Shown: positions 24,775-36,700 of the stretch, in pieces | Layout of the letters: each line of letters begins with the position of its first letter | Numbering within the stretch: the stretch's first letter is position 1 | Assembly: GCA_013398295.1 (NCBI GenBank) | Contig: VZSF01007241.1 | Coordinates: 386,700-450,699, forward strand | Direction: 5' to 3' | From: Chionis minor | Taxonomy: Eukaryota; Chordata; Aves; Charadriiformes; Chionididae | Length of the DNA: 64,000 bases | Made by a program: the position numbers and the translations under genes | The notes under the pieces: generated by a model | Databases searched by the model: none | The model's input: only the letters and a program-made list of their open reading frames with translations | What the model was told of the DNA's origin: nothing

Positions 24775-27700
24775 GTAAGACAGCTTTGCCAAACTGTTCA
24801 TTAGTTGCTAAGGAAGAATAGCAGAAACTAGACAGGGTTCTACCAGGAGGAGTTAGTTCTGTCCCCTTTCAAATACGGCAGTGCTGTTAGGGGTGATGTA
24901 ACTTTAAACGATTGTTAAGGAAGCTGTGAATGCGGTATTTTCATTCAAAATTGTTGTGTAAAAGTATGCTTGTTCTACAACGTATAAAAGCTGTTTAAGC
25001 ATACCACATTTGAGCCAAAAATCTCAGCTACAGGTGAAGTCTTATCGTGTAATGGCAGCACATGATAGAAGCTGGGCATTGTTTTTCTTAGAAGCTTGTG
25101 TCAGAAACTTCTGAAATCAGGTTAACTTTTATTTTGTGCCTATGGGCTGTTCAGATTAGGGCTTTTAAAAGCAATTCAGGGAATGTTCCCAGAAAACTTT
25201 GGTTTTGTTCACAACTTGCGCTTTTGAAAAGTTAAACCTTAAGTCTTTGATTACAACACAACTTCAAGTTGTGTTTCTGTCCAACGTAACTCAAGACATT
25301 CTTTTGGAAAAATATCTTGGATATATAAGGTGGTGTTATAGGAGAGGAAGACTTTCATGGATTGAATGAGTTTCCGAGCTCCAGCAGGAGTTCAGAAGTG
25401 ACTTTATTTGGGTACTTCTAAGAGGTGAGTGTTGAGATGATGATGATTGTTACAGTCTCTGCAAGTCTACTAATGTCCTCTGATGCCCAAGGGGTTTTTA
25501 TCATTCCAGGTGATGATTATTATATACAGGTGTGATGTAGTGAGAGTTTAGTTGTTCTGTGGTAGTAAGAGTTCTCTTATGAGAGGTTTCCCATTTCTGC
25601 TGGGAGCAGCGCTGCTTTTGGAAAGCAAAGGGGTGGCAGAGGGATGTGACCTGTTCTTCCATCAAGTGACAACTGGTGACACCTGTCCTTTGGTCCCATT
25701 ATTACTAGGGGGCTTTGGGAGCAGTAGACTCTGAACAGCATGGAAGGAAAGGCTGTTTGTTTTGGTAACAGTACTATTCAGCTAAATTAATTGAAATGTG
25801 ACCGTGTATTCTGAAGTCTTTACATAAACAGTAGCATAGTTCTGTTTTGCCAGTGCTTCATCTGATGCTTTGAGGGACTGTCCCTTATATGTCTTCAGTA
25901 CTGTTGCTTCCACTGTCTTGCTCTTCAAAACTCATTTTTGTCCTGATGCCTAGAAAGGAATTTTTTGCAAGTTTGCTGAGTGCGTTGCCTGGCATGATAG
26001 TGTTGTCTCTCTTTTTTAAAGTTTATTTAATTTTTCATTTCCTCATGTATGTACTCGATAGTCACCTGTTGTCTCTGACTTTGTATTTGGTGTTGTTTGG
26101 AGGTAGAGTTCTTGATCTGTATTTATGTGGCTATATTGATATAGATGAATTAGGGGGCTCCAAAATATTTTGGTGCTCCCAACAGCTGCAGGAATAAAGC
26201 TCAGTTGTGGATCCAAAAAACATAGCACTCTGCATAAGCAGTAGTCCTACATTTATTAGCCTTTTGTGTGTGCAGTATTTTACCGATGGTACGCACATGT
26301 GTAATCAAGCTTATTGTGGTATCTTAAAGGCTCAGAAACTGTTGATTCAATTTTACACTTAAATAAGATATTTTAAGGATCGACACGCTGTGCTGGTTTG
26401 AAAGAGGAGTTGAATCTCTCTGTAAACTTTGTGCACATACTAGCTAATCCTGGACGTGTATAATTAGAAATGAGAACTGTTTCAAAATGGTTGCTTAGGC
26501 CTATGCAACATGGACAATTTTAACTAAAATGACTGGACTGTGCATTCTGTGATTTGCAAGAAGTTTTGTAGGTGGCCTTGGTGAGGAAAAATGCCTCCTC
26601 CCACTGGTCATTTGTAATGGTTAGAAAACAAAAATGAATGCTTTACATAATATACCCCAGATGCTGGAGAACAATAAAATTATTCATTAGCACTAATACA
26701 TTTCTTCAGATGAGGGTGTGGTTTTTTTTGCTGTGGAATCTATTGGTTGTGTTCTGATTTCATACTGCTTTCTATTCTTTTAATTGTATTTGGATATTCT
26801 TGAAAGTATAAAACTCCAGCTAAACCAGGTGTGACTAAACATTGGTGGTAAAAAGGCAGAGACTGAACAGAACTTCACTCTGTTTCTATAGACGGATGTA
26901 CCCTTTCAGCTTAATCCTGACTTACAGTACTCTGTTGGGCTAACTTTGGTCTGAAAACAATGCTATACCAGTTCTTGAGGCTCTCTCCTGTAGCCTAAGT
27001 GTCCACCAAAAAAAAACCAAACCAAAAAACCGAGTTCTAGCACTTTGAATCTTTTGCTGGCCCAACAGAGGCAGGCGGTGTTGACTGGAGTGGGACTGTT
27101 TGCTGCTGAAGGTAGGTGTAAGTTTTTGCTAAGTCTAGGTAAGAGTTTCAGTACTGTGTAGATTTAAACCAAATACTGAGCTGTGGAACAGCTTGCTAAT
27201 TTGAGGAATTTAAGACTTTTCCCATGTGTTTTTTTGGCACTGATTACTGTGTTTCTCCTGTTTTTAACAAGAGACCCACAGGTGGTTTTGTAACTAAAAT
27301 GGTTTTATTTCTTGGATCAAACTACATGATTTTTGCCTGACTGGGTAGGCTGCAATTATTAGATTGCTATATTTACTGTCTTAAGTATTTTGTACTAAAA
27401 AGGAGATGAAGACTTCTCTTGAAACAGTAATTTGTTAGTGTGTATTACTTTCACGGATCTTTAAAATTCACAGGTGCCCAAATGAAAGCAAGCAGTTCTT
27501 TGTATTTTGCAGTTGTAATAAAACAGTATTACTTCTGATATTTTTTCTCTTCGTTTATATGTGTATGTATGTAAAAGAGATTATAGTGCTGTAGTACAAA
27601 AATAATTTTGTGGTTTTTTGTAAGATCCTTTATTTTTTCAAAATGACTTTATGAACAGTGGGTGTTGAAGATTATCTTTTCATTTAGATTTTCACTGTAT

Positions 27701-30700
27701 AACAATTTACCAAGGATAATTGCTACATGTGCCAGCATACAGTGGATGTTTGTGGAAAACTTACAGTTGTTTTCATCTTTTGCATATTACTATTTGATAT
27801 TTCCCCAGTAATGCTCTAATTGTTTCCATATGGTCACACTTGGCTTGCTTTCAGAAAGCCAGTTGTGCATCTCTCTAGAGCCTCATTTCTTCTATGAAAG
27901 TGTTGCCTATTTTGGGGAGACTAAATAACGTGTCACTGTGGTGCGTTAAGGAGAACGGGTGGCACAATAAAGATATGCAGCAAGTGATTTCCTGTTAGTT
28001 AAACACTGACCTCTGTCTCCAGGTCCTCAGTAGTTAATATTAGTATTTTGGTAGTACCCAGACACCTCACTGTGCGTGGAAGAAGATGATGGTTCTGCCA
28101 CAAAAAGTGTGCTACACAGTTATGAGGCTCTAAACTCCCATGGCCGCTACATGTGGTATGATGAGGACCGTTACAGAAATGATGAGAAACAACCTCTCCA
28201 AGTTGTCATATTTGAGAGTCTATTAGATGTCTGTATAACTGGATTTTCAGTATATGGCTTTGACTTTAGCCTGTTGATGTTGTAGTCCCAGGGAGCAAAG
28301 AGTGATAGTAGAACAGAATTTTGGCGGTTTGGAAGGGGTGATAATCCCTCTAACCTTTTGCCCAAAAGTAGAATATAAGGAGGAAGATAACCCTTACTCA
28401 TAGTAGCAAGTACTTATAAATTCTTTGTGTGTGTGGTTTTTAATCTTGTTGTAGAAATTCTTCCTGGAATATGAACTAAAATGATTTTCTTTACTATAAA
28501 AACATTAAGTTTGTGTATTTTTTGTTAAAGTTTAATTGCAAATTTACAATACTTATGTAACAAATCTATTTTAAAACTTATCTTTGCAGAGGGGGAAGGG
28601 GATTGCCATGGTCTGTAATTACCTGGAGTGGAATATAATTTCCAATGCCCTAATTACCTTTACAGTCTTTGATTCCTTTTGAAATGCTACTGGAATGTTT
28701 AGAAATGGTTATAAAAACAACAAGCATTGGTCTGCATTGTGCATTTGCTAATCAGATTAAAAAGAAGCAGCTGACATGAAATGTATGTTATGACCAATGT
28801 CAGTTTGACTGATGCGGTTCCCTCATTCAAATTCGCATTTGAATAAGCCTTTTTAAGTTTTGGGGTTTTTTTACAGTTCTGGTTTCGGAACTATTTTGGG
28901 GATTCAGTCCCTTCTGCTGTATTTTGTAGCTAACTGATATCCTGCATGCACTGTGACACTGTAGTTCTAAAACTTCATCTGGCATCTGATTTTTTTTTTT
29001 AATACATGAAACACATCATCAGATCTTTCAAGTACAGAAAAGTGTGTTTCTTTTAAATTACCTTTTTTATCCACAGTTTTTTGTTTTTAAAGAAAGTCAG
29101 TTCTTCAGTGATACCCTATTAAAGTGTTAAAGTATGGCAGTTTTAAGGACAAGCTTCTGCACAAGAGTGGCTGTTTGGTTTAGAGACTGACATATAGTCT
29201 GTCTAGCAGAGATTTTGGGGAACTTGCATGCTTAAGTATGATTTCTAGTAAGAAGAATATATGTGAAAGCATATCTAGAATGGAGATAAAATGTAGAGTT
29301 GCAAACATTCTTTAAAATTCAGGCACTAATCCTTCTTTGTCTCTCCAGGCCTTATGGTTTGAGGCCCTAGAGGGTGGATTAGACCCCAATAATTTGTGCC
29401 AAATATAGCAATTCTTGTTATTTTCAGTATGCTCTGTTTCATTTCTTCTCTGATGTTGACTGTCAAATGGATCATCTTTAACTTTTTATTTTGTACTTCA
29501 GTTGGTTGCATCAGACACTGGATATGTTCACTTTTCAGAAAGTTAATCTTTTAGAAATGTAGGAGTAGGCAACTGGGGCTCCTGAATAAAACACAGCCAG
29601 TGGTTGATTTTAAATTAATAAATTTAAGTTAATAAAAATCAGCCAGTGGGCCATTCCCCCTGGCCCCGACCTCTGTTAATGAGGGAGAGTAAAGAAAACA
29701 TTTTCATTCTCAAAGATGATACTTGTTTTGTACTTGCTTGCAGGAGAGATTAAAGCTGGTGACTGTTCTGGGTGCTGGACTGCTGTGTGGAACCGCCTTG
29801 GCTGTCATTGTGCCAGAAGGAGTACATGCACTTTATGAAGACATTTTGGAGGGTAAGAACCAAACCCAGATGGCCTTGCTCAAGATAGCTGAGGTCGTTA
29901 CGATATACTGTGGCTTGTTTCTAGGGCTTATACCATGAGATTGGTGGGAGGATTTCACAGCAGCATGACACAAAGCTGTCATAGAATCACAAAGCTGTCA
30001 TATGCATCATATGACATGTTTGTTGTGATCTGACAGAGGGGTTAGATCAGGCTGTGGATCACATTACTCATTCACATGATCTCGCTGCAGGTCCAGGTAC
30101 TGTACTGTTTGTAGAACCACGGCCTTTTATGCCAGGTCATACGTGGTGTTCCTTATTCTGGGGAGTGTTAAAGTTTAACTTTCATTGTAACTTCATAGGA
30201 ATGAAATTGTGGACTATTTGCTGTTGCTTTTTGTAGTTTAGATTGCTTCTCATTAAAGCAATTGCAGGAAGTGTTTCATAGATCTATATGTACTTGCCCT
30301 CATAAGAACTTCTTCCTTTGAAGCTGAAGAGCATCTTGGGATTAAATTACCTTAATGTACTTGGCTGAAAATTATGGCTATACAGGACTAATTCAGAGGC
30401 ATTTCCTTTTTGGGTGGTATTCCACGTAGAATCCACACACGGTTCCAGGTTCAAGCATCCAGTTCTAGCCTGTTGTTGCTGGTCTTCAAAACCTCACAGC
30501 CTCTAATGAATAGCTGAAAGCTAACAGTATATGTCTTGTAGGCACATGAGTGTGGAGTGCATCTTACACCCGGAAGTCTTAGTAAACCTCAGTTTGAGGT
30601 TATGACACTATTTTAAATAGTCAGAGCTCATTATCTCTGTTTGGAGTGCACTTTAAATCTTTGCTTGAGCTTGGAGTCTTGTGTTATTACGTTACCATTG

Positions 30701-33700
30701 CCTGTATGAGATTTTCCCAGTATGTTCAGAGTTGGAAATTTGTCTGAAGGTATACAGCAACAATATAGCGGTCGAGGGAGAAAGGACTATAAAGTTGAGG
30801 CTGTAGAGAACCTTGCAAATGTCTAACGTTGCTGATCTGGGATTGAGAGGTAATTGTAATACTCTGCTTTTCTTGTACTATCATTTTTTTCTTGTTTCTA
30901 CACTGTTTAAAGTTTCTTTTTAGTGTTACGCTTTAATTTATCCTTTTTCAGTTTCTACTATGTTTTCATTGTTCTGCTTAGATCTAAAGTAAATAGAAGA
31001 TAATATATAAAATCATCCTTTATCAAGAAGTGAAAGAACCCCTGATTATGTTTTTATACTATACTGTAATTTGTGCAGTCTAATGTAGGATGTCTCTAAT
31101 GAGCTGTAGTTATGGGTTTGCTCTGCATTCAATTTTAATTCTATGTATACTAAGTTTTTCTTGTAATGATATGGCTAGCAGTAAATACAATTGCTACAAA
31201 TGTTTGTGGGTTTTCCCCCCTAAAATGGGGCATACTGTTCATGTATGAAATCTACAGTCTGCTGCTTAGAGCCATATGCTATATAACTTAGTTTAGTATG
31301 TGGAGAAAAAAAGGCACTTCCCATTACAGCAGTAGCAATATCAGAAGTATTTACCTACGAAAAAAGAATTTCTGTGAATGAGTTCAGACTCAATTCCTAA
31401 CTCGCAATACTGTGACTAAAGCCAGTCTGTAAAGTTGTATGGGGTTTTTTTTGTATTGCAGAGAGGCAGAATTAATGGGTATCATAGATTTAACTACAAA
31501 AAATATTTGTAATATTTAGGATATTCAAAGTTAAGCTAAGGATTCTGAGAACTTAACAGCTTTCAGCACATTTTTCTTGCAACTTCACCCATTTCTGTAA
31601 TTAAACCTAGAAAGGTGGCTAAGGGAATACTGAGGTATGTTCATATAACTGAAAGGAAAAAAAGGGGAGGGAGAGAGAGAGGTGTCTGTGTTTGTCCAGT
31701 TCCAAGTGTAATGTAACTCACACTGGTTGCTTGTTATCACAAGAGGTGTTTGTCGTTGATACAAAAGTCACTTACTATTACTTCTGTATTTTCCCAAAGG
31801 CCCAAGAGTAACTTCTAATTTTTGACCTTGCACGTTGAGACCAAATAGCATATCATGATTCAGATTGTTATTCGATCATAAACCTATATCTGTGTGTAGT
31901 GAAACCTTGATTTGAGCAATACCAGCAAATAAAATTCCTTCATTTTAATGGGCGAAACTGCATAACCGCTGTCAGAAAGGTGCCCTGAGTTACCAGCTGT
32001 GTTGTATGGCTTGAAATTATCTGAAGGAAAGTTAACTTTTTAATATAGATGGCAACAATCTTATGTGGCTTAAAATAATTTTATTGATTGATCTTGTTCA
32101 GTGAAGATATATTTGTGAAATCTTTCATGGGCTACCAAACCTATTATGATGTGCTTTGTCTGTAGTAATGGCATTGTGCCAACATTTTGTACGGTGGGAT
32201 GGATGTACAATTGTTTGTCATCCAAGAAGATGTACGAATACTCCAGCGAGATGAGGTACTTGCTAGAGTAAGTCAAGTTTTTGCTGTCTCAAACTTCTGA
32301 AGAGTAGTTGGCATCCAAAAGACCTCCCCAAAATGGCAAAAGTTTTACTTTTGTCACATAAGCCACAGATGTTGGGAAAGCCCTAATGTATGCTGTGCCC
32401 TGTTGTTTGTTGCCATTCGTTTTCTTTTTCATAAAGTTAGGTGTGTGAAAGTTGCACTGTCACTCACTTAAAAAAAATTTATCTAGAATGAACTGTGAAA
32501 TTGCAAGGTTGAAACAGGAGAGATATCCTGTGTTGAATTGTGTTAATAATTGATTCAGAGATGAATATCCTTACCTGGATTCAAGCAGAACAAATCATCT
32601 GTTTGGAAGTCAGAAAGCTTTCCAGTGCTAAATGATGACTCCTCTAAAAGCCTTGTCTGTTTTCATACTGAGAAAATATTGCTTGCTGTTAGACCGATGA
32701 GACAATCTAGTTAATATCCTCGTTTCTCTTAAGTGTTGTACATGAGTCCCGTTAGACCTGTTACTATTAAATATGAGAAAATAGACTAAAATCATAACAT
32801 TGTTTCTAGCAAAGTTTTTTAGAATTTCTGATAGAAACTTCTTGCTTAATCAATGTTGTTCTATATAGTATTGTCATCAAATCATTGCAGTCCTGTGAAA
32901 TAGCAAGAAATACCAAGTGAAACCGAGAAGGGGTTTCTGCATGTTATTGTTTCAAGTCACTTTGGAAGAAGTGTTTTTCAGAAAAAAGAGAGTTCGGCTG
33001 TTGGCCGAGGTCAAATAGGTTCTTCCAAACTTCAGGAAGCATTAAAAGGGATAGATAGGAACAAGTGATTAATACATAAGGCTCTGTTGTCTTCATACCC
33101 CATCAGGTATTTGTATACATTGATAAGGTCCCTCTGAGCCTTCTCTTCTCCAGGCTAAACAGACCCAGCTGTCAACCTTTTCTTATAGGAAGATGCTCTG
33201 GTCCTGTAGTCATCTTCATGCCTCTCCAATTTGTCCATGTATTTCTTGTGCTGCGGAGTCCAGAACTGGACCCAGGGCCCCAGGTGGGGCCTCACTGGTG
33301 GTGAGTAGAGCCCAAGGATCACCTCCCTCGACCTGCGAGCAACATTCTTCCTAGTGCAGCCCAGGACTTGGTTGGTGTGTTTTTGCCACAGGGCACGCTG
33401 CTGGCTCATGGTAAACTTTGCGTCCATAAGGACCCCGAGGTCCTTTTCTGCAAAACTGCTTTTCTGATTGTTGGCCCCCAGCTTGTACTGGTGGCTGGGG
33501 TTATTCCTTCCCAGGCGCAGATCTTAAGATCAAGTCACATCTTAAGAAAAAACATAGTTCCTGATCAAGTGTTTGAACGTGACCAAGTCCTCACTGTGTT
33601 TTTAGTCTATATTAGAGTGCTAACTATTGCTTTCTTCGTGTTCATAGTTTATATTATAGTGCTAACTGTGGCTTCGTGAGGAAATGGAAATTAATGTCAC

Positions 33701-36700
33701 CTGCTTCCTTATATCAGACTCTGATGCATGTGTTCTTTAAGGCACTGAGCTTTGCAAATGGGTTCTCTGCTTTTTATTTCTTATTCAAAAAACAAATTTC
33801 TCTTGTTCCTGTGTAAATACAGGAAGGTTACTTGTGTGACTGTGTTCTTTAAGCGTAAGGGAAGGACAGGAGACTTTAGAAGCATAATTACGATTAGAGA
33901 TTGTAATACCATCACTGGGTCTATGAGAAACACAGAAGCAGCCTTTTCTTAGTAGAACATTAAAGAGATTTACAAATATTAATTGAACCTGCCAAATGTG
34001 ATTGTAAACATTGGCCCTGTTCTGGAATGGAGGCAACTTGTACTGAGTGGCAGGTAGTTCAGGGCCTTGGGTATAGCATGTAACTCAAACATGTGACTTA
34101 GCTTGAGGTATCAAATGTGGAAGTAGATTTACTGGGTCTCTTCTCCCATTGGAAACATTTGAGTAATAGTTACGGGGTGTAAAGTGCTTTACCTGCTGTG
34201 CAAGTACAACTATTTATAATAACAAGTATGCCAAGGAGCGTCAAATGCCTCTTTTGCATCAACCAAAGGGCTTTCTAGCCTGAAGTCTTGTCTCTGCCAG
34301 GGACTGTGAGGGGAAATATAAAAAGAAAGAATATATAATTCAGGGGTGCATAGAGTCTGAAACTGAGGTCCAATGTTTATTTTGCTTTATATGGTAGTTG
34401 GGAACTTAATTCAAAATTCCCTGTTCCTGATCTTTGCTTGTACCTTTCTAACAGTGTACTTCTGTATGCTGTTGGCCGAAGAAGGCTTAGATATGATTCT
34501 CTGCTTATGTCAGCTAGAAACAATACCTAAAATTTTGCTAAAAAGTAGCTTTATTAAGTCCTTCACATGAATGTACTAAGGAAACTCTTGCCAATCTTTG
34601 GTGGCTGATACTGAGAAGGCTATGTACTTTTGGATGATGTTTGCCCTCTGCATCAGGTGAGATGGCAGAAGCAGTGATTTCCTATGGTCATGAGCAAGGC
34701 TGGAGGATCTCATGGACCTATCTTGGAAGCCACTAGGCCAAACACTACTGGAAATGTTAAATGTGTGTGCTGGAAAATCCTTTTCCTTTCTCTTTAAGCC
34801 TGTGTAAATTCAGAGTGAGACCAATGTAATTTCTGTTGGAGTTGGTGGGAATTTTGTGCGTGGTGAGTATTTGGTTGTGATAAAGTCACACATGCTGGGC
34901 AAATGGCAACCTGTCAATGTTGGTAAAGTTCTGTTATGTCTCAGTTTTCTAAAAGTCATTGTAGATAAAGATGTTTGTTGCTTACTAACCTATGAAAAAT
35001 TTGAAAATATTTTAAAATTTTGAACTGTGCACCAAATCATTTTATACCATGGAAAGTTAACTAAAATCCTGTCTAGCTGTCTTCTTTCACCTTGTTAGAT
35101 TTCTAGAGTAGCTTAGTGAGACAAAGTAAATGTCTTGGGGTGGGCATTGAATTAAGGCTTGTGCAGGGAAAGGAAACAACCACACAGCATTCAACCCCAG
35201 GGCTTTGGGGTTTCTAAGATGGTACTGATATTTGTAGGCAAGACTGAGAGAGTTGGATCTCTTTAGTCTGGGGAAGAGAAGACTGAGGGGGGGATCTCAT
35301 CAATGCTTATAAATACTTAAAGGGAAGGTGCCAGGAGGAGGGGGCCAGTCTTTTTTCAGTGGTGCCCAGTGATAGGACAAGAGGTAACAGGCACAAACTT
35401 GAATATACAAAGTTCCATCTGAACATGAGGAGGAACTTCTTCATTTTGAGGGTGGCAGAGCACTGGAACAGGCTGCCCGGAGAGGTGCTGGAGTCTCTGA
35501 TTCTGGAGACATTCAAAACCCGCCTGGATGCCATCCTGTGCAACCTGCTGTAGGTGGACCCGCTCTGGCAGGGGGGTTGGACCAGATGATCTCCAGAGGT
35601 CCCTTCCAACCCTTAACATTCTATGATACTGCACTGACTTAACTGTCGTTCTAGTCCGTATCAATGGAGTGCATCAATACTAACTTGTTTAACTAGAGAC
35701 TGATGCTTTGAGATATAAAGTTAATCTTATTAAAGACTGCATTAGATCTCTTAGTGGATGGAACTTACTTTATCTCCTCATCCTGTATTTTCTCACTTAA
35801 ATGAAGATTGGCTAAACTGCTTGACAGTATCTCTGACTACTATCAAAACTGGCAAATTCAATCAAAAAAGGAATTATTCAGCAGTTCTTATCGATCAATT
35901 TATATTTAAAATGCAGCATTTAAGCAAAGTAGCCTGGCTTATCGAGTACTAATGCTTTCTTTGCTTTTCCATGCTGAAGGTGTATGGGGAGAGGCCAGCC
36001 TGATGAATGCGTGCTTCCCTAAGTAAATGGGCTAAGACTGACCTTAAATGAGGATTTTTGTATATTGTCCAAGAAAGTTTGAGGAATTCTTTCAACTGAG
36101 GAGGAGAAATGTGGCCATGGCATGTTTAGTCCCCTGTCTTCTAATCTGTTTGCTTGCCTGCCACAGGGAAGCATCACCCAGCAAGCGAGATGCAGCGTGT
36201 GATTGAGTCTGAGAAGGCAGAAGAAATCCCAGTTGTACATGAGTATGGCCATGACCATTCCAGGTTGCATGCCTACATTGGTGTATCCCTTGTCCTCGGC
36301 TTTGTCTTCATGTTGTTGGTGGACCAGATAGGCAGCTCTCATGTGCACTCTACAGATGGTAAGTAAAGATTCACTTCAATTAGTCTTGCTAATTAGTCTT
36401 AATTATCAAGTTGCAATTTTCTTGACTGCTACTGGGATTTAATTTGACTGATCACGTCCAGAGTTTCAGTACAAACATAAAGCAAGGTCTAGGTCTGTGA
36501 GAAGTGTTTTTGCTGGAAATCTGTCGTGGAATTCAGCATAACTTGAGAGCTTGCTTGGCTGACATGAAGTAACTGTATGAGCACGTATGGTGTGGGAGTG
36601 GAGGGTGACTTGACACTTGAATAGTCTATTTTACAGTATCACCCGTAGGGGATTTCTTTGGCTTTCGAAAAACCTTCAGGTTAGTCTCATCTTTGTTTGT

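Larger units (their letters stand above)
29853..36166 (+). other. SLC39A9: SLC39A9 intron 2
   Basis: The largest SLC39A9 intron, about 6.3 kb. It holds two CR1 fragments of opposite orientation (33.08-33.53 kb minus, 35.23-35.63 kb plus), a 42-bp tandem duplication beside the first, and a small palindrome near 30.0 kb. Confidence 0.85.

Noticed and set aside
28076..28285. 69-codon frame in SLC39A9 intron 1
   Set aside because: Starts protein-like, but no acceptor or donor frames it and I know no relative.
29853..29938. Read-through of SLC39A9 exon 2 into intron 2 giving a short tail
   Set aside because: A clear gtaaga donor lies at the exon end and exon 3 continues the family sequence; the tail is intron.
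32070..32276. Open frames on both strands in SLC39A9 intron 2 after a tgtag
   Set aside because: The plus-strand frame ends at a stop with no donor; no similarity recognised.
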